Source: Cyanobacteria bacterium T3Sed10_376R1m (lineage in GTDB: Bacteria; Cyanobacteriota; Cyanobacteriia; Cyanobacteriales; Cyanobacteriaceae). Taken from it: a stretch of 8,368 nt of DNA. The notes beneath the pieces were generated by a model. It ran no database searches. It was not told the DNA's origin and saw nothing but the letters and a program-made list of their open reading frames with translations. The stretch covers positions 1 through 8,368 of the forward strand of contig PXEJ01000168.1 in NCBI GenBank assembly GCA_003566215.1, written 5' to 3'. Position numbers and translations under genes: made by a program. Positions 1-6,820 of the stretch are shown in pieces (the stretch's first letter is position 1; every line of letters starts with the position of its first letter).

Positions 1-485
1 AAACCATCAGGAATTGGTCGAGATTGTCTAAATTTAACCCAACCTAATTGGGGCAGTTTAATTCGATTTCCTTTAACGCAATCTTTAAGCATTTGAGGAA
101 AAACAAATGACCTCATTCGGCTATGGTTTTTGAAACGAGGATACCCTAATCCTTTACGTTCACGGTCTAAAAAAGCTCTCTCCAGAGTTCTTAAGACTTG
201 TTGCTGTACTTGTGCATTTACAGAAGCCAGTCTGGGGTTTTCCTTTCTAGCTTTAGTTAGTGACTTTGCTTGAACATGATAATTGGGGTAGGGGGCATCC
301 GCTGGTATTATATACTCTTGTTGAATTGAACAGGCGTTTACCCTTGATTTTCGGGAATTTGACCAATCCATCCTCTCCCTTAGTGCAAAATTCCAAACCG
401 AACGACATACCTCTAAGATGCTCTCTGTTTGTTCGATCTGGATTTTTGTTAAACTAAGTTTGTATTCGTAGGAAAGGTTTAGCAT
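1..485 (-). CDS. tnpB: TnpB, IS200/IS605 (IS1341-type) RNA-guided nuclease, N-terminal part, cut by the window edge
   Basis: Reading leftward from ATG at 485-483, the frame stays open for 161 codons to the window edge with no stop. The protein starts MLNLSYEYKLSLTK and contains VCRSVWNFALRERMDW (about residues 27-42), an ADAPYPNYHVQAKSLTKAR stretch, VNAQVQQQVLRTLERAF and GYPRFKNHSRMRSFVFP, then KLPQLGWVKFRQSRPIPDGF at the edge. This is the typical N-terminal half of cyanobacterial TnpB. The RuvC-like catalytic residues and zinc ribbon lie in the C-terminal part outside the window, so activity cannot be judged. TnpB proteins are guide-RNA-directed DNA nucleases carried by IS200/IS605 transposons. 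No TnpA (Y1 transposase) is visible upstream, so the element may be tnpB-only or have tnpA elsewhere. The guide RNA and right end would lie beyond the left edge. No frameshift is seen. The Shine-Dalgarno signal is weak (TAAGG about 17 bases upstream). Confidence 0.93.
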   Translation of the reverse strand, partial: MLNLSYEYKLSLTKIQIEQTESILEVCRSVWNFALRERMDWSNSRKSRVNACSIQQEYIIPADAPYPNYHVQAKSLTKARKENPRLASVNAQVQQQVLRTLERAFLDRERKGLGYPRFKNHSRMRSFVFPQMLKDCVKGNRIKLPQLGWVKFRQSRPIPDG

Positions 486-511
486 GGTTTTAATCAATTA
501 CCTTACTATCA

Positions 512-540
512 ACCTTAAACTACCTACAGGATTTTGTCAA
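512..540 (-). promoter_or_regulatory. Candidate promoter of tnpB
   Basis: On the minus strand a perfect -35 hexamer TTGACA lies at 540-535, followed by a 17-base spacer and a poor -10, TAAGGT, at 517-512. Transcription would start near 505, about 20 bases before the tnpB ATG. Spacing and position fit a sigma-70-type promoter, but the -10 matches the consensus at only three of six bases, so this is tentative. Confidence 0.35.
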
Positions 541-577
541 GTATGTAGATGTCACTTTCGTTCCTTTTTCTTTGCTG

Positions 578-652
578 GTCGTCATCCATCTCCCGTTAAT
601 TTCTGTGGGCTTTTCTTTTGCCCGTGAAATTTAACGGGAGTCCTGTGACGAC
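578..652. repeat. Long imperfect palindrome upstream of tnpB, probable left end of the IS200/IS605-type element
   Basis: Nested inverted repeats can be read directly. GTCGTCA (578-584) pairs with TGACGAC (646-652). After 5-base and 5-base unpaired segments, CTCCCGTTAA (590-599) pairs perfectly with TTAACGGGAG (631-640). With T630 bulged, TTTC (600-603) pairs with GAAA (626-629). GGGC (607-610) pairs with GCCC (620-623) around the loop TTTTCTTTT. The structure lies 93-167 bases upstream of the tnpB start, where the left end of such an element is expected. Subterminal hairpins are characteristic of IS200/IS605 ends, although this one is longer than the usual short hairpin. The exact insertion boundary cannot be fixed from one copy. 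A MITE-like repeat is an alternative. Confidence 0.55.
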
Positions 653-690
653 ATTCCAAGATAGTAAATACAACAATTTTCAATTCAAAT

Positions 691-710
691 CCTCCTAACC
701 TTTAAGGAGG
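691..710. repeat. Short hairpin containing a Shine-Dalgarno-like AGGAGG
   Basis: CCTCCT (691-696) and AGGAGG (705-710) form a 6-bp stem around an 8-base loop. It has no T-tract on either side, so it is not a standard terminator. The right arm would match the 16S rRNA anti-Shine-Dalgarno, but no start codon lies within ribosome-binding distance; the caspase ATG is 50 bases downstream. It could be another transposon-end hairpin or a leader structure. Confidence 0.4.
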
Positions 711-760
711 AAACTCACCCCAACAAATTAACATTTTAAATTTATTATGTAAAAAAAGTC

Positions 761-2233
761 ATGAAACCATTACAAACAAGTTCCCAATACCTTAAAACAG
801 TCTTGACCGTTAGCTTAATACTACCCCTCTTAGTTCCACCATCTCTAGCTACCCCCCTAAGCAACCAAAAAGATAATGTATTAACAAAAGCCAACTTCCT
901 TAACAACAAATCTCATCTCAATCTTCTTGCCCAAAAACAAGAACAACAAAAAAGAGTCGCTCTGATCATTGGCAACGCAGACTATCAACACGCAGGAAGG
1001 TTACGCAATCCCCTTAACGATGCTAAGGACATGGCAGAAAAATTACAACAACTCAATTTTGAAGTAATTTTATTAACAGACAGCAGTTTAAGAGAGATGG
1101 ATCAAGGACTGCAACGGTTTTATGAACTATTAGAAGAAGGTGCAAGTGCGCTATTTTATTTTGCGGGTCATGGCATACAAATGAATGGGGAAAATTATCT
1201 TATTCCCGTGGATGCAGAGGTGAAAAGAGCTAGTGAGATTAGTTATGAAACCTTATCCCTCAGCAGAGTTTTAGATGCCATGGGGGATGCCAAAAGCGAT
1301 GTTAATATTGTTATTTTGGATGCTTGTCGTGATAATCCCTTTGCTCGAAAATTCCGAACAGCCCTTCCCACAGGTTTAGCCCCTGTTCAAACCAGTCCGA
1401 ATGGTACTTTGATCGCCTTTGCCACAGGTCCTGGTAACTTAGCAGAAGATGGTGTTGGTAGAAATGGTACTTTTACCTCCGCTATTCTTAACAATTTAGA
1501 CAATGAAAATCAAAAATTAGAAGAATTATTCCGCCAAGTACGCATAGAAGTATCAAAACAAACCAATAGTTATCAAGTACCTTGGACAACCTCTTCTCTA
1601 GTTGGTAATTTTTATTTTAATGCCAGAAATATTAATCAAGAAAATTTAGCAGATACGGCTTTTATTGTTAATCCAAATACTCAAAATCGGGCAGAAGAAA
1701 TCTCTCAAAGCAATGAACAACCGGAATTTATAGATTCTTCCATTGATAACACTTCAGTTATTGTTCAAGAACCTTTTAGAAATAGTAATCGCTTTACCCA
1801 ATCCCCCCCTAGCTTAGTCGCTTTTAGCACTCCTCACAATAGCGTTAATCATACTAATCCTACCTATTATCTCACTCTCAATATTCCCACTAATTCTTCT
1901 CCAGCTTTAGGCAAAATAACCATTGAGCAACAACCATCAGTAGAAACAATCAATTTTGATTTACAAAATACTCAAGCTTTTTTAGGTACAAGAAGCGATC
2001 GAGGAGATTTATTGCCAATTCAAGTAAAAAAACAAGATAATTCTAATCTAATTGAAGTTTATTTTGAAACTCCCATCAAAGCCAATAACCAAATTACCAT
2101 CGCCCTCAAACCAATCAGAAATCCTAGTTTTCCTGGGGTTTTTCAGTTCACCACTCAAGCTTTTCCTGTAGGCAATGACTCTATCGGTTTAAATCTAGGA
2201 TTAGCTAGATTACATTTTTATCGAAGCAGATAA
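761..2233 (+). CDS. Secreted orthocaspase (peptidase C14 family) with C-terminal DUF2808 domain
   Basis: This is a 490-residue protein. Residues 1-30 form a signal peptide: a hydrophobic stretch (VLTVSLILPLLVPP) ending in SLA, with likely cleavage after A30, so the product is exported. Residues about 64-286 are a caspase p20-like domain: KRVALIIGNADY, then the catalytic His137 in YFAGHG and the catalytic Cys189 in LDACRDNP, ending in the usual VPW...GNFYF segment. Both members of the His/Cys dyad are present. Bacterial and cyanobacterial caspase homologues (orthocaspases) typically cut after arginine or lysine; this is family knowledge, not shown here. A low-complexity N/S/Q-rich linker spans about 287-365. 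Residues about 367-488 match DUF2808, a cyanobacterial exported domain of unknown function (PTYYLTLNIP, FLGTRSDRG, ITIALKPIRNPSFPGVFQF, LARLHFY). The start is the first ATG before the signal peptide; its Shine-Dalgarno is weak. It stands alone between tnpB and the nrt promoter, with no evident operon partner. Confidence 0.9.
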   Translation: MKPLQTSSQYLKTVLTVSLILPLLVPPSLATPLSNQKDNVLTKANFLNNKSHLNLLAQKQEQQKRVALIIGNADYQHAGRLRNPLNDAKDMAEKLQQLNFEVILLTDSSLREMDQGLQRFYELLEEGASALFYFAGHGIQMNGENYLIPVDAEVKRASEISYETLSLSRVLDAMGDAKSDVNIVILDACRDNPFARKFRTALPTGLAPVQTSPNGTLIAFATGPGNLAEDGVGRNGTFTSAILNNLDNENQKLEELFRQVRIEVSKQTNSYQVPWTTSSLVGNFYFNARNINQENLADTAFIVNPNTQNRAEEISQSNEQPEFIDSSIDNTSVIVQEPFRNSNRFTQSPPSLVAFSTPHNSVNHTNPTYYLTLNIPTNSSPALGKITIEQQPSVETINFDLQNTQAFLGTRSDRGDLLPIQVKKQDNSNLIEVYFETPIKANNQITIALKPIRNPSFPGVFQFTTQAFPVGNDSIGLNLGLARLHFYRSR

Positions 2234-2320
2234 ATCTTGCTGTTAGGTTTCCACAAAAAGATATTTTTATGCACTATTTACATAGTAATTAAGCAAAAAT
2301 GTCAACTACCATAGCATCTG
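2234..2320. other. Spacer between the caspase gene and the NtcA box
   Basis: No gene is present. There is no strong terminator for the caspase gene; the best candidate is a very weak AAAAA-GATA-TTTTT hairpin near 2256-2269. A short inverted repeat, TTAC-ATA-GTAA, sits at 2278-2288, about 33 bases upstream of the NtcA box. It could be an extra regulator site, for example for a LysR-type activator such as NtcB, but the match to any known site is not established. Confidence 0.35.
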
Positions 2321-2362
2321 GTAACAATTGATACCGAGAAAAATTTGTAAAGAAAATATAAA
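2321..2362 (+). promoter_or_regulatory. NtcA-activated promoter of nrtABCD
   Basis: A perfect NtcA box, GTA-N8-TAC (GTAACAATTGATAC), lies at 2321-2334. A -10 hexamer TATAAA begins at 2357, exactly 22 bases after the box, and there is no -35 element. That is the classic class II NtcA-dependent layout, in which the box replaces the -35. Transcription would start near 2369, giving a leader of about 38 bases before nrtA. NtcA is the global nitrogen regulator of cyanobacteria and responds to 2-oxoglutarate, so the operon should be induced under nitrogen limitation and repressed by ammonium. An overlapping TAAAGT (2359-2364) also fits TAN3T but with 24-base spacing. Confidence 0.88.
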
Positions 2363-2406
2363 GTTAGGAAAGGAAAATTTAACATCTCTTAACCTAGCTA
2401 ACTAAA

Positions 2407-3708
2407 ATGAGCAGACTATCCCGTAGAAAATTTATTGTCACCAGTGGTTTAACAGCATTTGGAGCCGCAATATTGCATGGTTGCGGTGCAGACAATGGCA
2501 CAGGTAACATTGAACAAGTTGAACCCATTGATATGGGAGAAAATGCTCCCGAGGTTACAACTGCAAAACTAGGATTTATCGCCCTTACCGATGCCTCTCC
2601 TTTAATTATTGCCCTTGAAAAAGGATTTTTTGCTAAATATGGCATGACTAATGTGGAGGTATTAAAACAAGCCTCTTGGCCAGTAACTAGAGATAATATT
2701 GAGTTAGGATCGGCAGGTGGTGGTATTGATGGAGCCCATATTTTAACTCCCATGCCTTATCAAATGACCTTGGGAACTACCACTAATCAACCAGTCCCTA
2801 TGTACATCTTGGCTCGTCTTAATACCAATGGTCAAGCCATTTCCGTTAGTAATGCTTTCCCAGATATAACTTTACAATCAGATAAATTACAAGAAGCGGT
2901 AGCCACAGCAAGATCTCAGGGAAGAGACTTCACCGCCGCCATGACTTTCCCGGGTGGTACTCACGATTTATGGATGCGTTATTGGTTAGCGGCTAATGGT
3001 GTTGATCCTGATAATGCGGCTTCTGTGGTACCTGTTCCCCCTCCTCAAATGGTGGCTAATATGAAGACTAATACTATGGATACCTTTTGTGTAGGTGAGC
3101 CTTGGAATGCTCAGTTAGTGGGACAAGGGGAGGGATATTCTGCCCTGGTAACGGGGGAATTATGGAATAACCACCCTGAAAAGGCTTTAGGAATGCGCAA
3201 AGATTGGGTTGATCAAAATCCGAAGGCCGCAAAAGCTTTATTAATGGGAGTTTTAGAAGCTCAACAATGGTGCGATCGCCCCGAAAACGTAGAAGAAATG
3301 TGTCAAATAGTATCTCAAAACAAATGGTTTAGAGTTCCCTACGAAGACATTGTCGAAAGATCGAAGGGTAATATCGACTTTGGTACAGGTAGAGTAGAAG
3401 AAAACTTTGAGTATTCCATGAAATTTTGGCGTGATGACGCTTCTTATCCCTTCAAAAGTCATGATTTATGGTTTCTAACTGAAAATATCCGTTGGGGCTA
3501 TATTCCCCAAGATACTGATATTCAAGCCCTCGTAGAAGAAGTAAACAGAGAAGACTTATGGCGTGAAGCCGCACAAGAATTAGGAGTATCAGCAGATCAA
3601 ATTCCTACAAATACTTCAAGAGGCATAGAAACTTTCTTTGATGGTATTACCTTTGATCCCGAAAATCCTCAAGCCTACCTAGATAGTCTTGAATTCAAAA
3701 AAATTTAA
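2407..3708 (+). CDS. nrtA: NrtA, nitrate/nitrite-binding lipoprotein of the ABC transporter
   Basis: NrtA captures nitrate and nitrite at the outer face of the plasma membrane and delivers them to NrtB. The 433-residue length fits the family. The N-terminus carries a twin-arginine signal (SRRKFI, residues 5-10) followed by a lipobox LHGC with acylated Cys26, so it is a Tat-exported, membrane-anchored lipoprotein. The binding domain runs from about residue 52 (TTAKLGFIALTDASPLIIALEKGFF). By alignment from memory to the Synechocystis NrtA structure, the ligand residues Trp102, Gln155, His196 and Lys269 correspond to W91, Q143, H186 and K259. The lysine in HPEKA argues for nitrate; the bicarbonate-binding paralogue CmpA has glutamate there. 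It is the first gene of the operon, just after the NtcA promoter. The ATG is fixed by the signal peptide, although no good Shine-Dalgarno precedes it. Confidence 0.96.
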   Translation: MSRLSRRKFIVTSGLTAFGAAILHGCGADNGTGNIEQVEPIDMGENAPEVTTAKLGFIALTDASPLIIALEKGFFAKYGMTNVEVLKQASWPVTRDNIELGSAGGGIDGAHILTPMPYQMTLGTTTNQPVPMYILARLNTNGQAISVSNAFPDITLQSDKLQEAVATARSQGRDFTAAMTFPGGTHDLWMRYWLAANGVDPDNAASVVPVPPPQMVANMKTNTMDTFCVGEPWNAQLVGQGEGYSALVTGELWNNHPEKALGMRKDWVDQNPKAAKALLMGVLEAQQWCDRPENVEEMCQIVSQNKWFRVPYEDIVERSKGNIDFGTGRVEENFEYSMKFWRDDASYPFKSHDLWFLTENIRWGYIPQDTDIQALVEEVNREDLWREAAQELGVSADQIPTNTSRGIETFFDGITFDPENPQAYLDSLEFKKI

Positions 3709-3799
3709 CCGCAACAAATTAGGGCAAAAGACTTTAGAACATTAAGGTTCATTGTTGATTGCCTATTCATAACGAACTTATTACCTACTAATTATTATT
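3709..3799. other. nrtA-nrtB spacer
   Basis: This 91-bp AT-rich spacer shows no clear promoter, terminator or hairpin stronger than a 4-bp GAAC/GTTC inverted repeat near 3737-3750. It most likely lies within the operon transcript. Confidence 0.4.
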
Positions 3800-4636
3800 A
3801 TGGTTACTCAAACTAGCTTACGCAAAAAAAATCCCCTTGTTTCTATTTTTAAAAGTATTTTTAAATCTCCTCAAAAAGTTATTGCTCCCTTGGTTGCCCT
3901 AGCAATTCTTTTAATAATTTGGCAAATCTTGGCATCAGGAGAAAATGTTAGTTTACCTTCTCCCACAAAAGTTATTGCAGATACATGGGATCCTTATATC
4001 ATTGATCCTTTCTTCGATAATGGCGGAGTTGATAAAGGATTGTTTTGGCAAATTTTAGCAAGTTTAAGACGGGTTGCCATTGGTTTTTCCCTAGCAACGG
4101 TTGTTGGGATTGCCTTGGGAATTTTGATTGGGAGTAATAAATTATTTTATTCCGCCCTTGACCCTATTTTTCAGGTACTTAGAACTATTCCTCCCCTGGC
4201 ATGGCTTCCTATTTCCCTTGCGGCTATGCGTCAAGCTGATCCTAGTGCAATTTTCGTTATCTTTATTACAGCAATTTGGCCAATTATCATTAATACTACG
4301 GTAGGGGTACAACAAATTCCTCAAGATTATCGCAATGTTTCAAAAGTATTACGGTTATCCAATTTAACTTTTTTCTTTAATATTCTCATTCCTTCTACCC
4401 TTCCCTATATTTTTACTGGTTTAAAAATTGGTATTGGTTTATCTTGGTTGGCTATTATTGCCGCCGAAATGTTAGTAGGGGGTGTGGGCATTGGTTTCTT
4501 TATCTGGGATGCCTACAACAGTGGTTATATGTCGGAAATTATTATCGCCCTAGTTTATGTCGGAATTATCGGTTTATTACTAGATCGATTGGTAAGCTTC
4601 ATTGCTTCCCTTGTGGTTGCGGAAGAACAGCAATAA
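3800..4636 (+). CDS. nrtB: NrtB, permease subunit of the nitrate/nitrite ABC transporter
   Basis: NrtB is the membrane-spanning subunit that forms the translocation path. The 278-residue length is normal for NrtB/CmpB of the BPD_transp_1 family. A positively charged N-terminus (residues 1-26) is followed by hydrophobic segments at about 27-46, 92-113, 130-142, 149-170, 193-226 and 247-273. The cytoplasmic coupling (EAA-type) loop is around 176-206 (YRNVSKVLRL ... LIPSTLPYIFTGLKIG); it contacts the NrtC/NrtD ATPases. The gene lies 91 bases after nrtA with no terminator between them, so the two are probably co-transcribed. The ATG is the first in frame and gives the usual family start, but no Shine-Dalgarno is seen. 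NrtB and CmpB are hard to separate on sequence alone; the nitrate assignment rests on NrtA and the promoter. Confidence 0.95.
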   Translation: MVTQTSLRKKNPLVSIFKSIFKSPQKVIAPLVALAILLIIWQILASGENVSLPSPTKVIADTWDPYIIDPFFDNGGVDKGLFWQILASLRRVAIGFSLATVVGIALGILIGSNKLFYSALDPIFQVLRTIPPLAWLPISLAAMRQADPSAIFVIFITAIWPIIINTTVGVQQIPQDYRNVSKVLRLSNLTFFFNILIPSTLPYIFTGLKIGIGLSWLAIIAAEMLVGGVGIGFFIWDAYNSGYMSEIIIALVYVGIIGLLLDRLVSFIASLVVAEEQQ

Positions 4637-4770
4637 AACAATGGATAACTATTTTCATTAATTTAACTCCCATTGCTTGTTTTTAATTGTCTTTACACAT
4701 TACCAATATTTGACTAAATGATTTTAACGGGTTTTCACATTCAGAACCAAACTCTCTAGTTAAATTTTTT

Positions 4771-4801
4771 ATTATCAATTCTTAACTATCCATTATCAAT
4801 T
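4771..4801. repeat. Short direct repeat ATTATCAATT before nrtC
   Basis: ATTATCAATT occurs at 4771-4780 and again at 4792-4801, a period of 21 bases, separated by CTTAACTATCC. It ends seven bases before the nrtC ATG at 4808. Similar A/T-rich tandem tracts are common between genes in cyanobacteria. It occupies the place where a Shine-Dalgarno would be expected; none is present. The rest of the 171-bp nrtB-nrtC gap (4637-4807) shows no convincing promoter or terminator. Confidence 0.5.
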
Positions 4802-4807
4802 ATTACC

Positions 4808-6808
4808 ATGTCTTCATTTATAGAAATTGATCAACTAGATAAAATATTTCCCTTAGCTGATGGTGGTCAATATATCGCCCTCAAAAATATCGATTTAAAA
4901 ATCCAAAAAGGAGAGTTTATTTCCTTGATTGGTCATTCTGGCTGTGGTAAATCCACTCTTTTAAATATGATTTCAGGGTTAGATTTGCCCACAAATGGGG
5001 GGGTAATCCTTGAAGGGCGACAAATCCAAGGACCAGGACCCGATCGCATGGTAGTCTTTCAAAATTATTCTTTGTTGCCGTGGTTATCGGTTCGGCAAAA
5101 TATTGCCCTCGCCGTGAATGAGGTAATGGGAAATTTACCCGTGGGGGAAAGAAAAGCTATTGTGAATCAAGCTATTACCATGGTTGGTTTACGTCATGCC
5201 GCCAACAAAAAACCGGGACAACTATCGGGGGGAATGAAACAACGAGTTGCGATCGCACGAGGTTTAGCCATTAAACCGAAAGTATTACTCCTCGACGAAC
5301 CTTTTGGGGCATTAGATGCCTTAACGAGGGGAAATCTCCAAGAAAAATTGATGGAAATTGTGGAAGAGAACCATGTAACTACCGTTATGGTTACTCACGA
5401 TGTGGATGAAGCCTTACTATTATCAGACCGCATTGTTATGTTAACCACAGGACCAGAAGCCCATATTGGACAGATATTAGAAGTACCGATCCCCCGTCCA
5501 CGGCACCGACTAGAAGTGGTAAATCACCCCAGTTATTATGCCCTAAGGAACGAAATGGTTTACTTTCTCAACCAACAGAAAAGAACTAAAAAAGGAAAAA
5601 GTGCCGTTGCTCCCCTCACCATTGCCGCTAACGGCTTAGAAAAAATTAACCTTAATTTAGGATTTATACCCCTGACCGATTCTGCTCCTTTAATTATTGC
5701 CCAAGAAAAAGGCTTTTTTGCGGAAGAAGGTTTAACCCAAGTTACCCTTAGTCGTGAAAATAGTTGGAAGACTATCGGTTTAGGGGTCGCTGAAAATCGC
5801 CTTGATGCCGCCTGTATGCTGGCTGGGATGCCCCTTAGTATGACGGTGGGGGCTGGAGGTAAACAACCTTTACCAATGGTTACAGCAATGGTTCTCAGTC
5901 GTAATGGTAACTCTATTACCCTAAACAAAAAGTTTCAAGCAAAAGGAGTTAAAACCCTCGAAGACTTACAACGTGCGATCGCATCTACCCCCGACGCAGT
6001 ACATACCTTTGCCATGGTTCACCCCGCATCTATGCACAACCTCATGTTGCGCTACTGGTTAGCTTCTGGGGGTATTGATCCCGATCAAGATGTCTCCTTG
6101 ACAGTTATTCCCCCCGCTCAAATGGTGTCAAACCTCAAAGCAGGGAACATCGACGGTTACTGTGTGGGAGAACCCTGGAACAGCCATTCTGTAATAGATG
6201 ACTGCGGTTATGTCGTTGCCACAGATTTAGACATTTGGCCAGGACATCCCGAAAAAGTTTTAGGGGTTACCCAAGAGTGGGCAAATAAATATCCCTCAAC
6301 CCATCTTGCTTTAATTAAGGCTCTACTCAGAGCCTGTGAATATTGTGATGATCGTCGTAACCGTGAGGAAGTTTTGGGGATTTTGGCAAAACCCGAATAC
6401 GTGGGAGTACCAAAAGAATATATTAGCCCCGGTTTTACCCAACCTTATCGCCGTAATTTAGAAGATGAACCAGAAAACCTTTTACGTTATAATCAGTTTT
6501 TTGTAGATCAAGGCAACTATCCTTCTAGGGCAGAAGGATTATGGATTTTAACCCAACTAGCTCGATGGGGTTATACCTCATTCCCTCGTAACTGGGTAGA
6601 AGTTTTAGAAAGGGTACGCCGTCCTGATCTTTTGGGTGAAGCCTGTCGTCAGTTGGGATTACCTGACTTTGAGCCTAATCGTCAAAATTTCAGTCTTTTT
6701 GATGGGATGGTTTTTAACCCTGATGATCCTCTAGGATACCTCGAACGATTGACTATCAAACGAGATTTTCGAGTATCAGAAATTCTCATCGATGAACCGG
6801 TTAGTTAA
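4808..6808 (+). CDS. nrtC: NrtC, ABC ATPase fused to an NrtA-like substrate-binding domain
   Basis: This is a 666-residue two-domain protein, close to the usual NrtC length. Residues 1-255 are an ABC ATPase: Walker A GHSGCGKST (42-50), Q-loop Gln85, signature LSGGM (139-143), Walker B LLLDEP with catalytic Glu164, and switch His197. All are intact. A short basic linker (about 257-278) joins it to an NrtA-like domain (about 279-652) that begins INLNLGFIPLTDSAPLIIAQEKGFF. In that domain the positions matching the NrtA ligand residues are W320, H410 and K483, while the glutamine is replaced by N368. In Synechococcus the NrtC C-terminal domain is required for ammonium inhibition of nitrate uptake, and the PII protein acts on this transporter; both are family knowledge. 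The domain has no signal peptide, so it is cytoplasmic and more likely a sensor than a capture protein. NrtC pairs with NrtD to energise NrtB. Confidence 0.96.
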   Translation: MSSFIEIDQLDKIFPLADGGQYIALKNIDLKIQKGEFISLIGHSGCGKSTLLNMISGLDLPTNGGVILEGRQIQGPGPDRMVVFQNYSLLPWLSVRQNIALAVNEVMGNLPVGERKAIVNQAITMVGLRHAANKKPGQLSGGMKQRVAIARGLAIKPKVLLLDEPFGALDALTRGNLQEKLMEIVEENHVTTVMVTHDVDEALLLSDRIVMLTTGPEAHIGQILEVPIPRPRHRLEVVNHPSYYALRNEMVYFLNQQKRTKKGKSAVAPLTIAANGLEKINLNLGFIPLTDSAPLIIAQEKGFFAEEGLTQVTLSRENSWKTIGLGVAENRLDAACMLAGMPLSMTVGAGGKQPLPMVTAMVLSRNGNSITLNKKFQAKGVKTLEDLQRAIASTPDAVHTFAMVHPASMHNLMLRYWLASGGIDPDQDVSLTVIPPAQMVSNLKAGNIDGYCVGEPWNSHSVIDDCGYVVATDLDIWPGHPEKVLGVTQEWANKYPSTHLALIKALLRACEYCDDRRNREEVLGILAKPEYVGVPKEYISPGFTQPYRRNLEDEPENLLRYNQFFVDQGNYPSRAEGLWILTQLARWGYTSFPRNWVEVLERVRRPDLLGEACRQLGLPDFEPNRQNFSLFDGMVFNPDDPLGYLERLTIKRDFRVSEILIDEPVS

Positions 6809-6820
6809 ACAGCACACAGG

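Larger units (their letters stand above)
486..760. other. Gene-free divergent spacer between tnpB and the caspase gene
   Basis: This 275-bp stretch has no open frame with a plausible start. It holds the candidate tnpB promoter (512-540), a small imperfect inverted repeat CTACCTAC/GTATGTAG (520-527 and 541-548), the long palindrome at 578-652, and a short hairpin CCTCCT/AGGAGG (691-696 and 705-710). No convincing promoter for the rightward caspase gene is visible. A TATTAT at 743-748 is only 12 bases before the ATG and has no matching -35. Confidence 0.6.

Noticed and set aside
260..457. A 65-codon rightward open frame
   Set aside because: It lies antisense to tnpB, whose protein is clearly recognisable; the rightward translation resembles no known family.
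743..748. TATTAT as a -10 for the caspase gene
   Set aside because: It has no -35 at the right distance and would leave a leader of only a few bases.
747..752. ATG-TAA start-stop just before the caspase gene
   Set aside because: It has no Shine-Dalgarno and is easily explained by chance in AT-rich DNA.
2394..2753. Leftward open frame of 119 codons over the start of nrtA
   Set aside because: It is antisense to a well-supported lipoprotein signal and binding domain; its length is explained by the codon use of nrtA.
4444..4686. Rightward 80-codon open frame overlapping the end of nrtB
   Set aside because: It is out of frame within the conserved nrtB C-terminus and rich in Cys/Trp/Tyr, typical of a shadow frame.
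4710..4715. TTGACT as a -35 for an internal promoter before nrtC
   Set aside because: No -10-like hexamer lies 16-18 bases downstream.
5560..5928. Leftward 122-codon open frame inside nrtC
   Set aside because: It is antisense to the start of the NrtA-like domain and has no recognisable product or ribosome-binding site.
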